DNA of 64,000 bases from Streptomyces rimosus subsp. rimosus. Lineage in GTDB: Bacteria > Actinomycetota > Actinomycetes > Streptomycetales > Streptomycetaceae. The notes under the pieces were generated by a model. It saw only the letters and a program-made list of their open reading frames with translations, was not told where the DNA came from and searched no databases. The position numbers and the translations under genes were made by a program. The stretch lies in NCBI RefSeq assembly GCF_000720725.1, contig NZ_JOCQ01000033.1, forward strand, positions 18,132-82,131, in the 5' to 3' direction. Shown one piece after another: positions 51,106-58,705 of the stretch (its first letter is position 1; every line of letters begins with the position of its first letter).

Positions 51106-53202
51106 TCAGACGGCGGCGGGCGAGCCGCCCGGTGCCGCGCCCTGTGCCTGGATGGCCGTGATGGCCACGGTGTTGACGATGTCCTGGACCAGCGCGCCGC
51201 GCGAGAGGTCGTTGACCGGCTTGCGCAGGCCCTGGAGGACGGGGCCGACGGCGACGGCGCCCGCCGAGCGCTGGACCGCCTTGTAGGTGTTGTTGCCGGT
51301 GTTCAGGTCGGGGAAGACCAGCACGGTGGCCCGGCCCGCCACCTCGGACTCCGGCAGCTTCGTCTTGGCCACCGCGGCGTCCACGGCCGCGTCGTACTGG
51401 ATCGGGCCCTCGACCAGCAGGTCGGGACGGCGCTCGCGGACCAGCTCGGTGGCCTTGCGCACCTTGTCGACGTCGGCGCCGGAGCCGGAGGTGCCGGTGG
51501 AGTACGACAGCATCGCGATGCGCGGCTCGACCCCGAACTGGGCGGCGGTGGTCGCCGACTGGATGGCGATGTCCGCCAGCTGTTCGGCGTTCGGGTCCGG
51601 GTTGACGGCGCAGTCGCCGTAGACCAGGACGCGGTCGGCGAGGCACATGAAGAACACGGACGAGACGATCTGGGCGCCCGGCTTGGTCTTGATGATCTCG
51701 AAGGCGGGGCGGATGGTCGCCGCGGTGGAGTGCACCGCGCCGGAGACCATGCCGTCGGCCAGGCCCTCCTGCACCATCAGGGTGCCGAAGTACGACACGT
51801 CCGCGACCACGTCGTACGCCAGCTCGTAGGTGACGCCCTTGTGGGCGCGCAGCTTGGCGTACAGCTCGGCGAAGCGCTCGCGCAGCGGCGAGGTCTGCGG
51901 GTCGGTGATCTGCGCGTCCGACAGGTCGATGGCGAGGTCGGCGGCGCGCTTGCGGATCGCCTTCTCCTCGCCCAGCAGCGTCAGGTCGCACACGTCGCGG
52001 CGCAGCAGCACGTCGGCGGCGCGCAGCACCCGCTCCTCGGTGCCCTCGGGCAGCACCACGCGGCGGCGGCTGGAGCGGGAGCGCTCGATCAGCTCGTGCT
52101 CGAACATCATCGGCGTGACGCGGCCGGAGCGGGCGACGGAGATACGGTTCGTCAGCTCCGCGGTGTCCACATGCCGCTCGAACAGGCCGAGCGCGGTCTC
52201 CGCCTTGCGCGGCGCGGCGGCGTTCAGCTTGCCCTCGACGGCGAACAGCTCGGCCGCGGTCGGGAAGGACCCGCCGGCCACCGAGATCACCGGCGTGCCG
52301 GGGGCGAGCCGGTTGGCCAGCGCCATGATGTCGGCGCCCGGCCGCTCGTCGAGGGTCAGCAGCACGCCCGCTATCGGCGGGGCGCCGGCGCTGTGTGCGG
52401 CGAGCGAGCCGATGACCAGGTCGGCGCGGTCGCCGGGGGTCACGACCAGGCAGCCGGGGGTCAGCGCCTTGAGGAAGGTGGGCAGCATGGCGCCGCCGAA
52501 GACGAAGTCGCGGGCGTCGCGGGCCAGCCCCGAGTCGTCGCCGAGCAGCACCTCGGCGCCGAGCGCGTGCACGATCTGGCCGACGGTGGGGGCGGAGAGC
52601 GCGCCGTCCTCGGGGAGCGTGTAGCAGGGCACCGGCAGGTGGCCGGCGAGCTGCTCGGCCACGGCGGCGTGCTGCTCGGGCGCCACCCGGTTCACGATCA
52701 GCGCGACGACGTCGCAGCCCAGCGAGTGGTAGGCGCGGTAGGCGTTACGGGCCTCGGCGCCGACCGACCCGGCCTCCTGGCCCTGGCCGCCGACGACGGC
52801 CAGCACCGCGGCGCCGAACTCGTTGGCCAGCCGGGCGTTGAGGTTCAGCTCGGCCGGCAGGCTGGTGGCCGCGTAGTCGGAGCCGAGCACCAGGACGTAC
52901 TCGTGGTCCCTGGCCACCTGGTGGAAGCGCTCGACGAGCCGGGAGACCAGCTCGTCGGTGCCCTGCTCGGCCTGGAGGCGGGCGGCCTCCTCGTAACCCA
53001 TGCCGTACACGGTCTCCGCGGGCTGGGAGAGCCGGTAGCGCGCCCGCAGCAGTTCGAACAGCCGGTCGGGCCCGTCGTGGACCAGCGGGCGGAAGACCCC
53101 CACCCGGTCCACATGGCGGGTCAGGAGTTCCATGACTCCCAGCTCGACTACCTGGCGGCCGTCGCCGCGGTCGATCCCGGTCACGTACACGCTGCGCGTC
53201 AC
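51106..53202 (-). CDS. pta: Phosphate acetyltransferase (long form)
   Basis: Converts acetyl-CoA and phosphate to acetyl phosphate, the partner of acetate kinase. The 698-residue long form has an N-terminal P-loop-like domain (SVYVTGIDRGDGRQVVELG), a DRTGG domain in the middle (about 210-330) and the catalytic PTA domain at about 375-698 (RRRVVLPEGTEERVLRAAD, SVFFMCLADRVLVYGDCAVN, LVFPDLNTGNN). I start at GTG 53202 because GGAGAG is six bases upstream; an ATG at 53220 is in frame but has no ribosome binding site. Divergent from pfkA. Confidence 0.95.
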   Translation of the reverse strand: MTRSVYVTGIDRGDGRQVVELGVMELLTRHVDRVGVFRPLVHDGPDRLFELLRARYRLSQPAETVYGMGYEEAARLQAEQGTDELVSRLVERFHQVARDHEYVLVLGSDYAATSLPAELNLNARLANEFGAAVLAVVGGQGQEAGSVGAEARNAYRAYHSLGCDVVALIVNRVAPEQHAAVAEQLAGHLPVPCYTLPEDGALSAPTVGQIVHALGAEVLLGDDSGLARDARDFVFGGAMLPTFLKALTPGCLVVTPGDRADLVIGSLAAHSAGAPPIAGVLLTLDERPGADIMALANRLAPGTPVISVAGGSFPTAAELFAVEGKLNAAAPRKAETALGLFERHVDTAELTNRISVARSGRVTPMMFEHELIERSRSSRRRVVLPEGTEERVLRAADVLLRRDVCDLTLLGEEKAIRKRAADLAIDLSDAQITDPQTSPLRERFAELYAKLRAHKGVTYELAYDVVADVSYFGTLMVQEGLADGMVSGAVHSTAATIRPAFEIIKTKPGAQIVSSVFFMCLADRVLVYGDCAVNPDPNAEQLADIAIQSATTAAQFGVEPRIAMLSYSTGTSGSGADVDKVRKATELVRERRPDLLVEGPIQYDAAVDAAVAKTKLPESEVAGRATVLVFPDLNTGNNTYKAVQRSAGAVAVGPVLQGLRKPVNDLSRGALVQDIVNTVAITAIQAQGAAPGGSPAAV

Positions 53203-53247
53203 GCGTGCTCTCCGATCCATCCGTCGCTTCGCAAGGTCAAATTAACC

Positions 53248-53297
53248 GTTATGGTGAGCTTGCCCCCCTTGACAATACCTGCGGCTGTGGTTAAGCC
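53248..53297. promoter_or_regulatory. Divergent pta and pfkA promoters sharing a -35 region
   Basis: Plus strand: TTGACA (53269-53274) with TAAGCC or TTAAGC 16-17 bp downstream near 53291-53297, pointing to pfkA. Minus strand: TTGTCA (53275-53270), the reverse complement of nearly the same bases, with CATAAC/TAACGG 16-18 bp away at 53253-53246, pointing to pta. Two polymerases could not bind at the same time. Confidence 0.5.
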
Positions 53298-53433
53298 GCT
53301 CTTCCAGTTTTACGCATGCGTCAGCGGGTGACGGCAGCGGTGCCCGGTGCCGTGCGGGCACCGCCTCCCGGCCCGTGAAACAATCGGACCGGCTCACACG
53401 AACCAGCAGCGAGCACACAGGAGACACAGCACC

Positions 53434-54459
53434 ATGCGTATCGGAGTCCTCACCGCAGGCGGCGACTGCCCCGGCCTCAACGCTGTGATCCGTTCGGTGG
53501 TGCACCGGGCCCTGACGGGCCACGACGACGAGGTCATCGGTTTCGAGGACGGTTTCAAGGGTCTGCTCGACGGGCGCTTCCGCAAGCTGGACCTGGACGC
53601 GGTCAGCGGCATCCTGGCCCGCGGCGGGACGATCCTCGGCTCCGCCCGCCTGGAGCGCGCCCGGCTGCGCGAGGCGTGCGACAACGGCAAGGACCTCGCG
53701 CGTGAGTACGGCATCGACGTGCTCATCCCCATCGGCGGCGAGGGCACGCTCACCGCGTCCAAGATGCTCGCCGACGCCGGCCTGCCGATCGTCGGTGTGC
53801 CCAAGACCATCGACAACGACATCTCCGCCACCGACCGCACCTTCGGCTTCGACACCGCCGTCGGCGTCGCCACCGAGGCCATCGACCGCCTGAAGACGAC
53901 CGCCGAGTCGCACCAGCGGGTCATGGTCGTCGAGGTCATGGGCCGGCACGCGGGCTGGATCGCGCTGGAGTCCGGCATGGCCGGCGGCGCCCACGGCATC
54001 TGCCTGCCCGAGCGCCCCTTCGACGTGAACGACCTGGTGAAGATGGTCGAGGAGCGCTTCGACCGGGGCAAGAAGTTCGCCGTCGTCTGCGTCGCCGAGG
54101 GCGCCCACCCCGCCGAGGGCACGATGGACTACGGCCACGGCGAGATCGACCAGTACGGCCACGAGCGCTTCCAGGGCATCGGCACCGCCCTCGCCCGCGA
54201 GCTGGAGCACCGCCTCGGCAAGGAGGCCCGCCCGGTCATCCTCGGCCACGTCCAGCGCGGCGGCACCCCCACCGCGTACGACCGTGTGCTCGCCACCCGC
54301 TTCGGCTGGCACGCCGTCGAGGCCGCGCACCGCGGCGACTTCGGCCAGATGACCGCCCTGCGCGGCACCGACATCGTGATGAGCCCGCTGGCCGACGCGG
54401 TCACCGAGCTGAAGCGGGTGCCGGTGAACCGCATGCAGGAGGCCGAGTCGGTCTTCTGA
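53434..54459 (+). CDS. pfkA: 6-phosphofructokinase (ATP-type)
   Basis: Phosphorylates fructose 6-phosphate to fructose 1,6-bisphosphate. The 341 residues include GVLTAGGDCPGLNAVIR at the N-terminus, donor-binding GGEGT at 101-105, and catalytic PKTIDND at 123-129. Glycine at the position equivalent to E. coli 104 predicts ATP rather than pyrophosphate as donor, while lysine where E. coli has Gly124 places it in the group-III actinobacterial clade. By position it corresponds to S. coelicolor PfkA2 (SCO5426), reported to affect antibiotic production when deleted. The ATG 53434 follows AGGAG. A strong terminator follows. Confidence 0.95.
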   Translation: MRIGVLTAGGDCPGLNAVIRSVVHRALTGHDDEVIGFEDGFKGLLDGRFRKLDLDAVSGILARGGTILGSARLERARLREACDNGKDLAREYGIDVLIPIGGEGTLTASKMLADAGLPIVGVPKTIDNDISATDRTFGFDTAVGVATEAIDRLKTTAESHQRVMVVEVMGRHAGWIALESGMAGGAHGICLPERPFDVNDLVKMVEERFDRGKKFAVVCVAEGAHPAEGTMDYGHGEIDQYGHERFQGIGTALARELEHRLGKEARPVILGHVQRGGTPTAYDRVLATRFGWHAVEAAHRGDFGQMTALRGTDIVMSPLADAVTELKRVPVNRMQEAESVF

Positions 54460-54480
54460 TCCGGCCGCCGCACCTCTTCG

Positions 54481-54515
54481 ACGGCGCGCGTTCCCGGTCC
54501 GGGGACGCGCGCCGT
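54481..54515 (+). terminator. pfkA terminator hairpin
   Basis: ACGGCGCGCGT (54481-54491) pairs with ACGCGCGCCGT (54505-54515), with an inner perfect CCCGG/CCGGG, giving a nearly 18-bp stem 22 bases after the stop codon. Confidence 0.8.
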
Positions 54516-54639
54516 TCGCGTTCCGCGCGGCCCGGCCCCCGGCCGTACGCGGATTTCCGGCACCCGTACGGGCCAACGTTCCGGTTAACCGGCCCGTGCG
54601 GAGGTACCCGGCGCGCACGAGGAAGGAGGCGTGACCGGG

Positions 54640-55059
54640 ATGAGCGACTTCGTGGATCACCGGACGGCCCGGCCGGACGGCAGGCCGGTCAACGAGCTGG
54701 TCACCCAGGCGTCGGAACAACTGTCCAGCCTGGTACGCGACGAGATGCGCCTGGCGCAGTCGGAGCTGGCGCGCAAGGGCAAGCGGTTCGGCGTGGGCGG
54801 CGGGCTGCTCGGCGGGGCCGGGACGGTGGCGTTCCTGGCCGCACAGGCGCTGGTGGCCACCGCGGTCATCGCGCTCGGGCTGGTGCTGCCGCTGTGGGCC
54901 GCGGGCCTCGTGGTCGTGGGCGCGCTGCTGGTGCTGGCGGCGGTCCTGGGGCTGCTGGGGCGGCAGAAGATCCGGCGGGCCACACCGCCGGTGCCCGAGG
55001 AGGCCGTGCACAGCGTCCGCCAGGACATCGAGACGATCAAGGAGAGGGCCCGGCGATGA
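54640..55059 (+). CDS. Actinobacterial holin-X (DUF1469) family membrane protein
   Basis: A 139-residue membrane protein. The amphipathic N-terminal region (NELVTQASEQLSSLVRDEMR) precedes two hydrophobic segments (about 58-82 and 86-108). The family is named phage holin-like by similarity but is a chromosomal envelope protein with no known lysis role. I choose ATG 54640, ten bases after AGGAGG; GTG 54631 is only one base from that site. Its stop overlaps the next start (ATGA), first of three coupled genes. Confidence 0.85.
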   Translation: MSDFVDHRTARPDGRPVNELVTQASEQLSSLVRDEMRLAQSELARKGKRFGVGGGLLGGAGTVAFLAAQALVATAVIALGLVLPLWAAGLVVVGALLVLAAVLGLLGRQKIRRATPPVPEEAVHSVRQDIETIKERARR

Positions 55060-55454
55060 CCAGTGACCCCCGCGGCGGCGACGGCGCGAGCCCGGCCGAG
55101 CTGCGCGCCCGTATCGAGCGGACCCGGCAGGAGCTCGGCGACACGGTGGCCGAGCTGGCCGACAAGGCCGACGTCAAGAGCCGCGCACAGGAGAAGGCGG
55201 CCCGGATCAAGGACGGCGCCGCGGCGGCCACGCACCGGCTGACGGGCTCCACGGCCGTCCGGACGGCCGCCGCCGCGGGCGGCGCGCTGCTGGCCGGCGC
55301 GCTGGTGCTGCGGCGCCGTGGCCGCGCCCGGGTGCGCCCGCACCTGCGCCGTACGAAACTGCGTACCGGGCCGCGCGCGAAGAAGACCGCCCGCCCGCTC
55401 GCCGGAGCGGGCGCCAAGGCCCGCCGGGCCTGCCGGAGCAAAGGACACCGCTGA
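55056..55454 (+). CDS. DUF3618 protein
   Basis: A 132-residue basic protein. The conserved DUF3618 motif is SPAELRARIERTRQELGDTV followed by AELADKADVKSRA. A single hydrophobic segment (about 72-86, AAAAGGALLAGALVL) is probably a membrane anchor, followed by a highly Arg/Lys-rich tail. Coupled to the holin-X gene upstream and the DUF4235 gene downstream. Function unknown. Confidence 0.85.
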   Translation: MTSDPRGGDGASPAELRARIERTRQELGDTVAELADKADVKSRAQEKAARIKDGAAAATHRLTGSTAVRTAAAAGGALLAGALVLRRRGRARVRPHLRRTKLRTGPRAKKTARPLAGAGAKARRACRSKGHR

Positions 55455-55714
55455 TGATCAAACTGCTCTACAAGCCGCTGGGGATGGTGTTCGGGGCCCT
55501 CGGCGGGGTGCTGGCCGGCTTCCTGTTCAAGCGCCTGTGGAAGCTGGTCGGCCGCGAGGAGGACGCGCCGAAGGCCACGGACGAGGAACGCCGCTGGCGG
55601 GAGGTGCTGCCGGCCGCCGCGCTCCAGGGCGCCACGCTCGCGGTGGTGAAGGCGGCCGTGGACCGCAGCGGCGCGGTGGCCGTCCGCAAGGCGACGGGCA
55701 CCTGGCCGGGCTGA
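55454..55714 (+). CDS. DUF4235 membrane protein
   Basis: An 86-residue protein of the DUF4235 family. Two short hydrophobic stretches (LGMVFGALGGVLAGFLFKRL and about 53-66) separated by an acidic loop (GREEDAPKATDEERRWREV), typical for the family. The ATG overlaps the DUF3618 stop by one base (TGATG), ending the three-gene operon. A strong hairpin follows. Confidence 0.87.
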   Translation: MIKLLYKPLGMVFGALGGVLAGFLFKRLWKLVGREEDAPKATDEERRWREVLPAAALQGATLAVVKAAVDRSGAVAVRKATGTWPG

Positions 55715-55749
55715 TCCACAGGACGGCCGCCGAGGGCCCCCGTACCCAC

Positions 55750-55787
55750 GGGTGCGGCCCCGCCGGACCACCGGCAGGGCCGCACCC
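55750..55787. terminator. Terminator between DUF4235 and catalase genes
   Basis: GGGTGCGGCCC (55750-55760) pairs with GGGCCGCACCC (55777-55787), with an inner GCCGG/CCGGC pair. It sits between two convergent genes. Confidence 0.8.
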
Positions 55788-55807
55788 ACGGTCGCCCCGT
55801 GCGCCCG

Positions 55808-57466
55808 TCAGGACGCGACGGCGTGCCGCTCGTCGGGTACGCAGTGGGTCATGGTGAGCCCGGAGACGTCCCGCGGCGGGTTGTCACCGAGGTTCGCCAG
55901 CCGCTTGCGGTCCTCGTCCGTCAGGGTCTGGCCCGTCAGCGGCTCCAGGTGGGACACGTCGCCGGGCCCGATGCCCAGCCCCTCGCCGACCCGCAGGCCC
56001 AGCTCGTTCTCGACCAGCAGGAAGTGCCACACCATCCGCTCCTGCACGCGCCGGTCGGCCTGGGAGATCAGGTGGGTGAGGTTGGTGACGAGGTCGTCGC
56101 GCTCCCAGTCCTCCAGCAGCCGGAAGCGCTGGCCCGCCTGGAGGTAGTCGTTGGTGCGCGGGATGCGCTTGCGGGTGAGCCGGCCGCGGATCTCCGGGCC
56201 CTGCTCGTCGTGGGTCGGGTACTGCCCCTCGTGCAGCCCGCCGGTGATCGACGGCTCGTAGTTGACCTCCGGGTTGTCCCCGTGCTGATCCTGTTCGTAC
56301 GCCATCAGCCCGTCGCGCTGGTTGGTGCGTACGGACGCGTGCTTGGCCCGGTTGACCGGCAGCTGGAGGTAGTTCGGGCCGACCCGGTAGCGCTGGGTGT
56401 CGCTGTAGGAGAAGGTCCGGCCGACGAGCATCTTGTCGTCGGAGAAGTCCAGCCCGTCGACGAGGACGCCGGTGCCGAAGGAGATCTGCTCGTTCTCGGC
56501 GAAGTAGTTGTCCGGCATCCGGTCGAGCACCATCCGGCCGACCGGCTTCGGCGGGAAGTCCTGCTCCGGCCAGGTCTTGGTGTCGTCCAGCGGATCGAAG
56601 TCCAGCTCCGGGTGGTCGTGGTCGTCCATCATCTGGACGAGCAGCTCCCACTCCGGGTACTCGCCGCGGGCGACCGCCTCGTACAGGTCCTTGGTCGCGT
56701 GTCCCAGCTCCTGGGCCTGCACCGCCGCCGCGTCCGCCTCGGTCATGCTGCGCACGCCCGCCTTGGGCATCCAGTGGTACTTCACCAGGACGGTCCTGCC
56801 CTCGCCGTTCACCCATTTGTAGGTGTTGACGCCGAAGCCCTGCTGGTGCCGGTAGTCGGCGGGGATGCCGCGCGGGCTGAACAGGTTGACCAGCATGTGC
56901 ATCGACTCGGGCGTCTGCGACATGAAGTCGAAGATCCGGGCCGGCTTCTGCTCGTGGGTGACCGGATCGGGCTTGAGGGCGTGGATGACGTCCGGGAACT
57001 TGATCGCGTCCCGGATGAAGAAGACGCCCAGGTTGTTGCCGACCAGGTCCCAGTTGCCGTCCTCGGTGTAGAACTTCACGGCGAAGCCGCGCGGGTCGCG
57101 GGCCGCCTCGGAGGAGTCCCGGCCGCCGATCACGGTGGAGAACCGCACGGCCACCTCGGTGCGCTTGCCGGCCTCCTGGAACAGCCGGGCCCGGGTGTGG
57201 CGGCCGACCGGCTCGTCGCCCCACTTCCCGTAGCTCTCGAAGAAGCCGTACGCGGTCACGCCGCGCGCGTGCACCACCCGCTCGGGGATGCGCTCCCGGT
57301 CGAAGTGGCTGATCTTTTCGAGGAACTGGTAGTTCTCCAGCGTGGCCGGGCCGCGCGCCCCGACCGTCCGCTGGTTCTGGTTGTCGTAGACCGGGTGGCC
57401 CTGCCGGTTGGTGAGCACCGGGCGGTCGTCGCCCGGTGCCGGTCCCTGGCTCGCTGTGTCTGTCAC
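55808..57466 (-). CDS. Heme catalase
   Basis: Breaks down hydrogen peroxide. The 552-residue protein is a monofunctional, small-subunit-type catalase. The distal histidine is H66 (ERVVHARGVTAYGFF), the distal asparagine N144/N145 (VGNNLGVFFIRDA), and the proximal heme-tyrosine region FSYSDTQRYRVGPNY is present. It starts at GTG 57466 after a GGAAGAG ribosome binding site. It is divergent in orientation from nothing nearby; the YihY-type gene lies upstream on the same strand with a 130-base gap. Symbols katA/catA are used for relatives. Confidence 0.95.
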   Translation of the reverse strand: MTDTASQGPAPGDDRPVLTNRQGHPVYDNQNQRTVGARGPATLENYQFLEKISHFDRERIPERVVHARGVTAYGFFESYGKWGDEPVGRHTRARLFQEAGKRTEVAVRFSTVIGGRDSSEAARDPRGFAVKFYTEDGNWDLVGNNLGVFFIRDAIKFPDVIHALKPDPVTHEQKPARIFDFMSQTPESMHMLVNLFSPRGIPADYRHQQGFGVNTYKWVNGEGRTVLVKYHWMPKAGVRSMTEADAAAVQAQELGHATKDLYEAVARGEYPEWELLVQMMDDHDHPELDFDPLDDTKTWPEQDFPPKPVGRMVLDRMPDNYFAENEQISFGTGVLVDGLDFSDDKMLVGRTFSYSDTQRYRVGPNYLQLPVNRAKHASVRTNQRDGLMAYEQDQHGDNPEVNYEPSITGGLHEGQYPTHDEQGPEIRGRLTRKRIPRTNDYLQAGQRFRLLEDWERDDLVTNLTHLISQADRRVQERMVWHFLLVENELGLRVGEGLGIGPGDVSHLEPLTGQTLTDEDRKRLANLGDNPPRDVSGLTMTHCVPDERHAVAS

Positions 57467-57596
57467 TGCTCTTCCGTTTCCTTCGGCACTCGAAGGCGCT
57501 CGGGTCCGCGCCGTGGGTGGGGCTCCCGAGGGGTACCCGCCCTGGACGGCGGTCGTGCAGACGCTCACCCTCTTGGTGCAGTGCGTACGGGGCCGC

Positions 57597-58580
57597 TCAG
57601 CTGTCGGGGGACGGCGCGCGCCGTTTGCGCGGCCTGCGCAGGCGGGCGGGCCAGGCGCGGGTGTCGCGCGGCTCCACGTACGGCTCCTCGCGCGGCGGGT
57701 GCCCCTCGGCGATGGCCCGCTGCCGGGCCAGCTCGGCGTCGAACTCCAGGCCCAGCAGGACCGCCAGGTTCGACAGCCACAGCCAGACCAGGAAGATGAT
57801 GACGCCGGCCAGGGTGCCGTACGTCTTGTTGTACGAGCCGAAGTTGGCCACGTACAGCGCGAAGCCCGCCGAGGCGGCCAGCCACAGCACGACGGCCAGG
57901 AAGCTGCCCGGGGTCAGCCACCGCAGACCCGGGCTGCGTACATTGGGCGTGGCCCGGTACAGGATGGTGATCATCAGGACCACGAGCAGGACCAGCACGG
58001 GCCACTTGGCGACCGACCAGACCGCGAGACCGGTGTCCCCGATCCCCAGGCCGCGGCCCGCCCGGCGGGCCAGCGTGCCGGTGAAGACCACGATCACCGC
58101 GCTGGCGGCCAGCAGCACCATCAGCACGACCGTGACGCCCAGGCGCAGCGGCAGCGTCTTCCACACCGGCCGCCCCTCCGGCAGGTCGTAGACGGCGTTG
58201 GCGGCACGGATGAAGGCCGCGATGTAGCTGGAGGCCGACCACAGGGCGCCCAGCAGCCCGAGCACGGCCAGCACGCTGCCCGTACCGGGCCCGTCCCGCA
58301 GCTGCCGCACCGCCTCGCTCAGGATGTCCCGCGCGGCCCCCGGCGTGATCTCCTCCAGGTTCTTCAGGATCGCGTCGGTCGCCGACTGCCCGATCACCCC
58401 GAGCATCGAGACGAGCAGCAGCAGTGCCGGAAAGAGCGAGAGCACCCCGTAGTACGTGAGTGCCGCGGCCCGGTCGTGCAGTTCGTCGTCGACGAACTCC
58501 TTGCCGGTACGCCGTAGTACGTCCCACCAGGAGTGGGCGATCACCGTGGTGGGCTTCTCGGTGGAGGATTCGGCAGCCAT
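57597..58580 (-). CDS. YihY/virulence-factor-BrkB family membrane protein
   Basis: A 327-residue membrane protein formerly called RNase BN, a label now known to be wrong for this family. Six membrane segments are visible, with the signatures ALTYYGVLSLFPALLLLVSM and LWSASSYIAAFIRAANAVYD. A Pro/Arg-rich C-terminal tail follows. The ATG 58580 has no good ribosome binding site; an upstream in-frame ATG would read through a hairpin and is not preferred. Function is unknown. Confidence 0.88.
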   Translation of the reverse strand: MAAESSTEKPTTVIAHSWWDVLRRTGKEFVDDELHDRAAALTYYGVLSLFPALLLLVSMLGVIGQSATDAILKNLEEITPGAARDILSEAVRQLRDGPGTGSVLAVLGLLGALWSASSYIAAFIRAANAVYDLPEGRPVWKTLPLRLGVTVVLMVLLAASAVIVVFTGTLARRAGRGLGIGDTGLAVWSVAKWPVLVLLVVLMITILYRATPNVRSPGLRWLTPGSFLAVVLWLAASAGFALYVANFGSYNKTYGTLAGVIIFLVWLWLSNLAVLLGLEFDAELARQRAIAEGHPPREEPYVEPRDTRAWPARLRRPRKRRAPSPDS

Positions 58581-58641
58581 GGAGGGCGGGTTGCCCTTCC
58601 GGGGCGGTCCAACCCCGGTACCCGCCCCGGGCATACGAAGA

Positions 58642-58681
58642 CGCCCGTCCCGTCCCCGGGGGAGAGGGGACGGGACGGGCG
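58642..58681 (-). terminator. Terminator of the FtsX-type ABC operon
   Basis: A perfect 16-bp inverted repeat (58642-58657 with 58666-58681; arm CGCCCGTCCCGTCCCC), loop of eight bases, 25 bases beyond the stop of the ABC permease gene on the minus strand. Confidence 0.85.
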
Positions 58682-58705
58682 GGAGAGGGGCCGCCTCCGG
58701 GCGGG

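Noticed and set aside
54640..55059. Prophage remnant suggested by the phage-holin name
   Set aside because: No other phage gene is near, and the protein belongs to a chromosomal actinobacterial membrane family.
57597..58580. Ribonuclease BN
   Set aside because: That name was transferred in error to this membrane family; six membrane helices and no nuclease motif are present.
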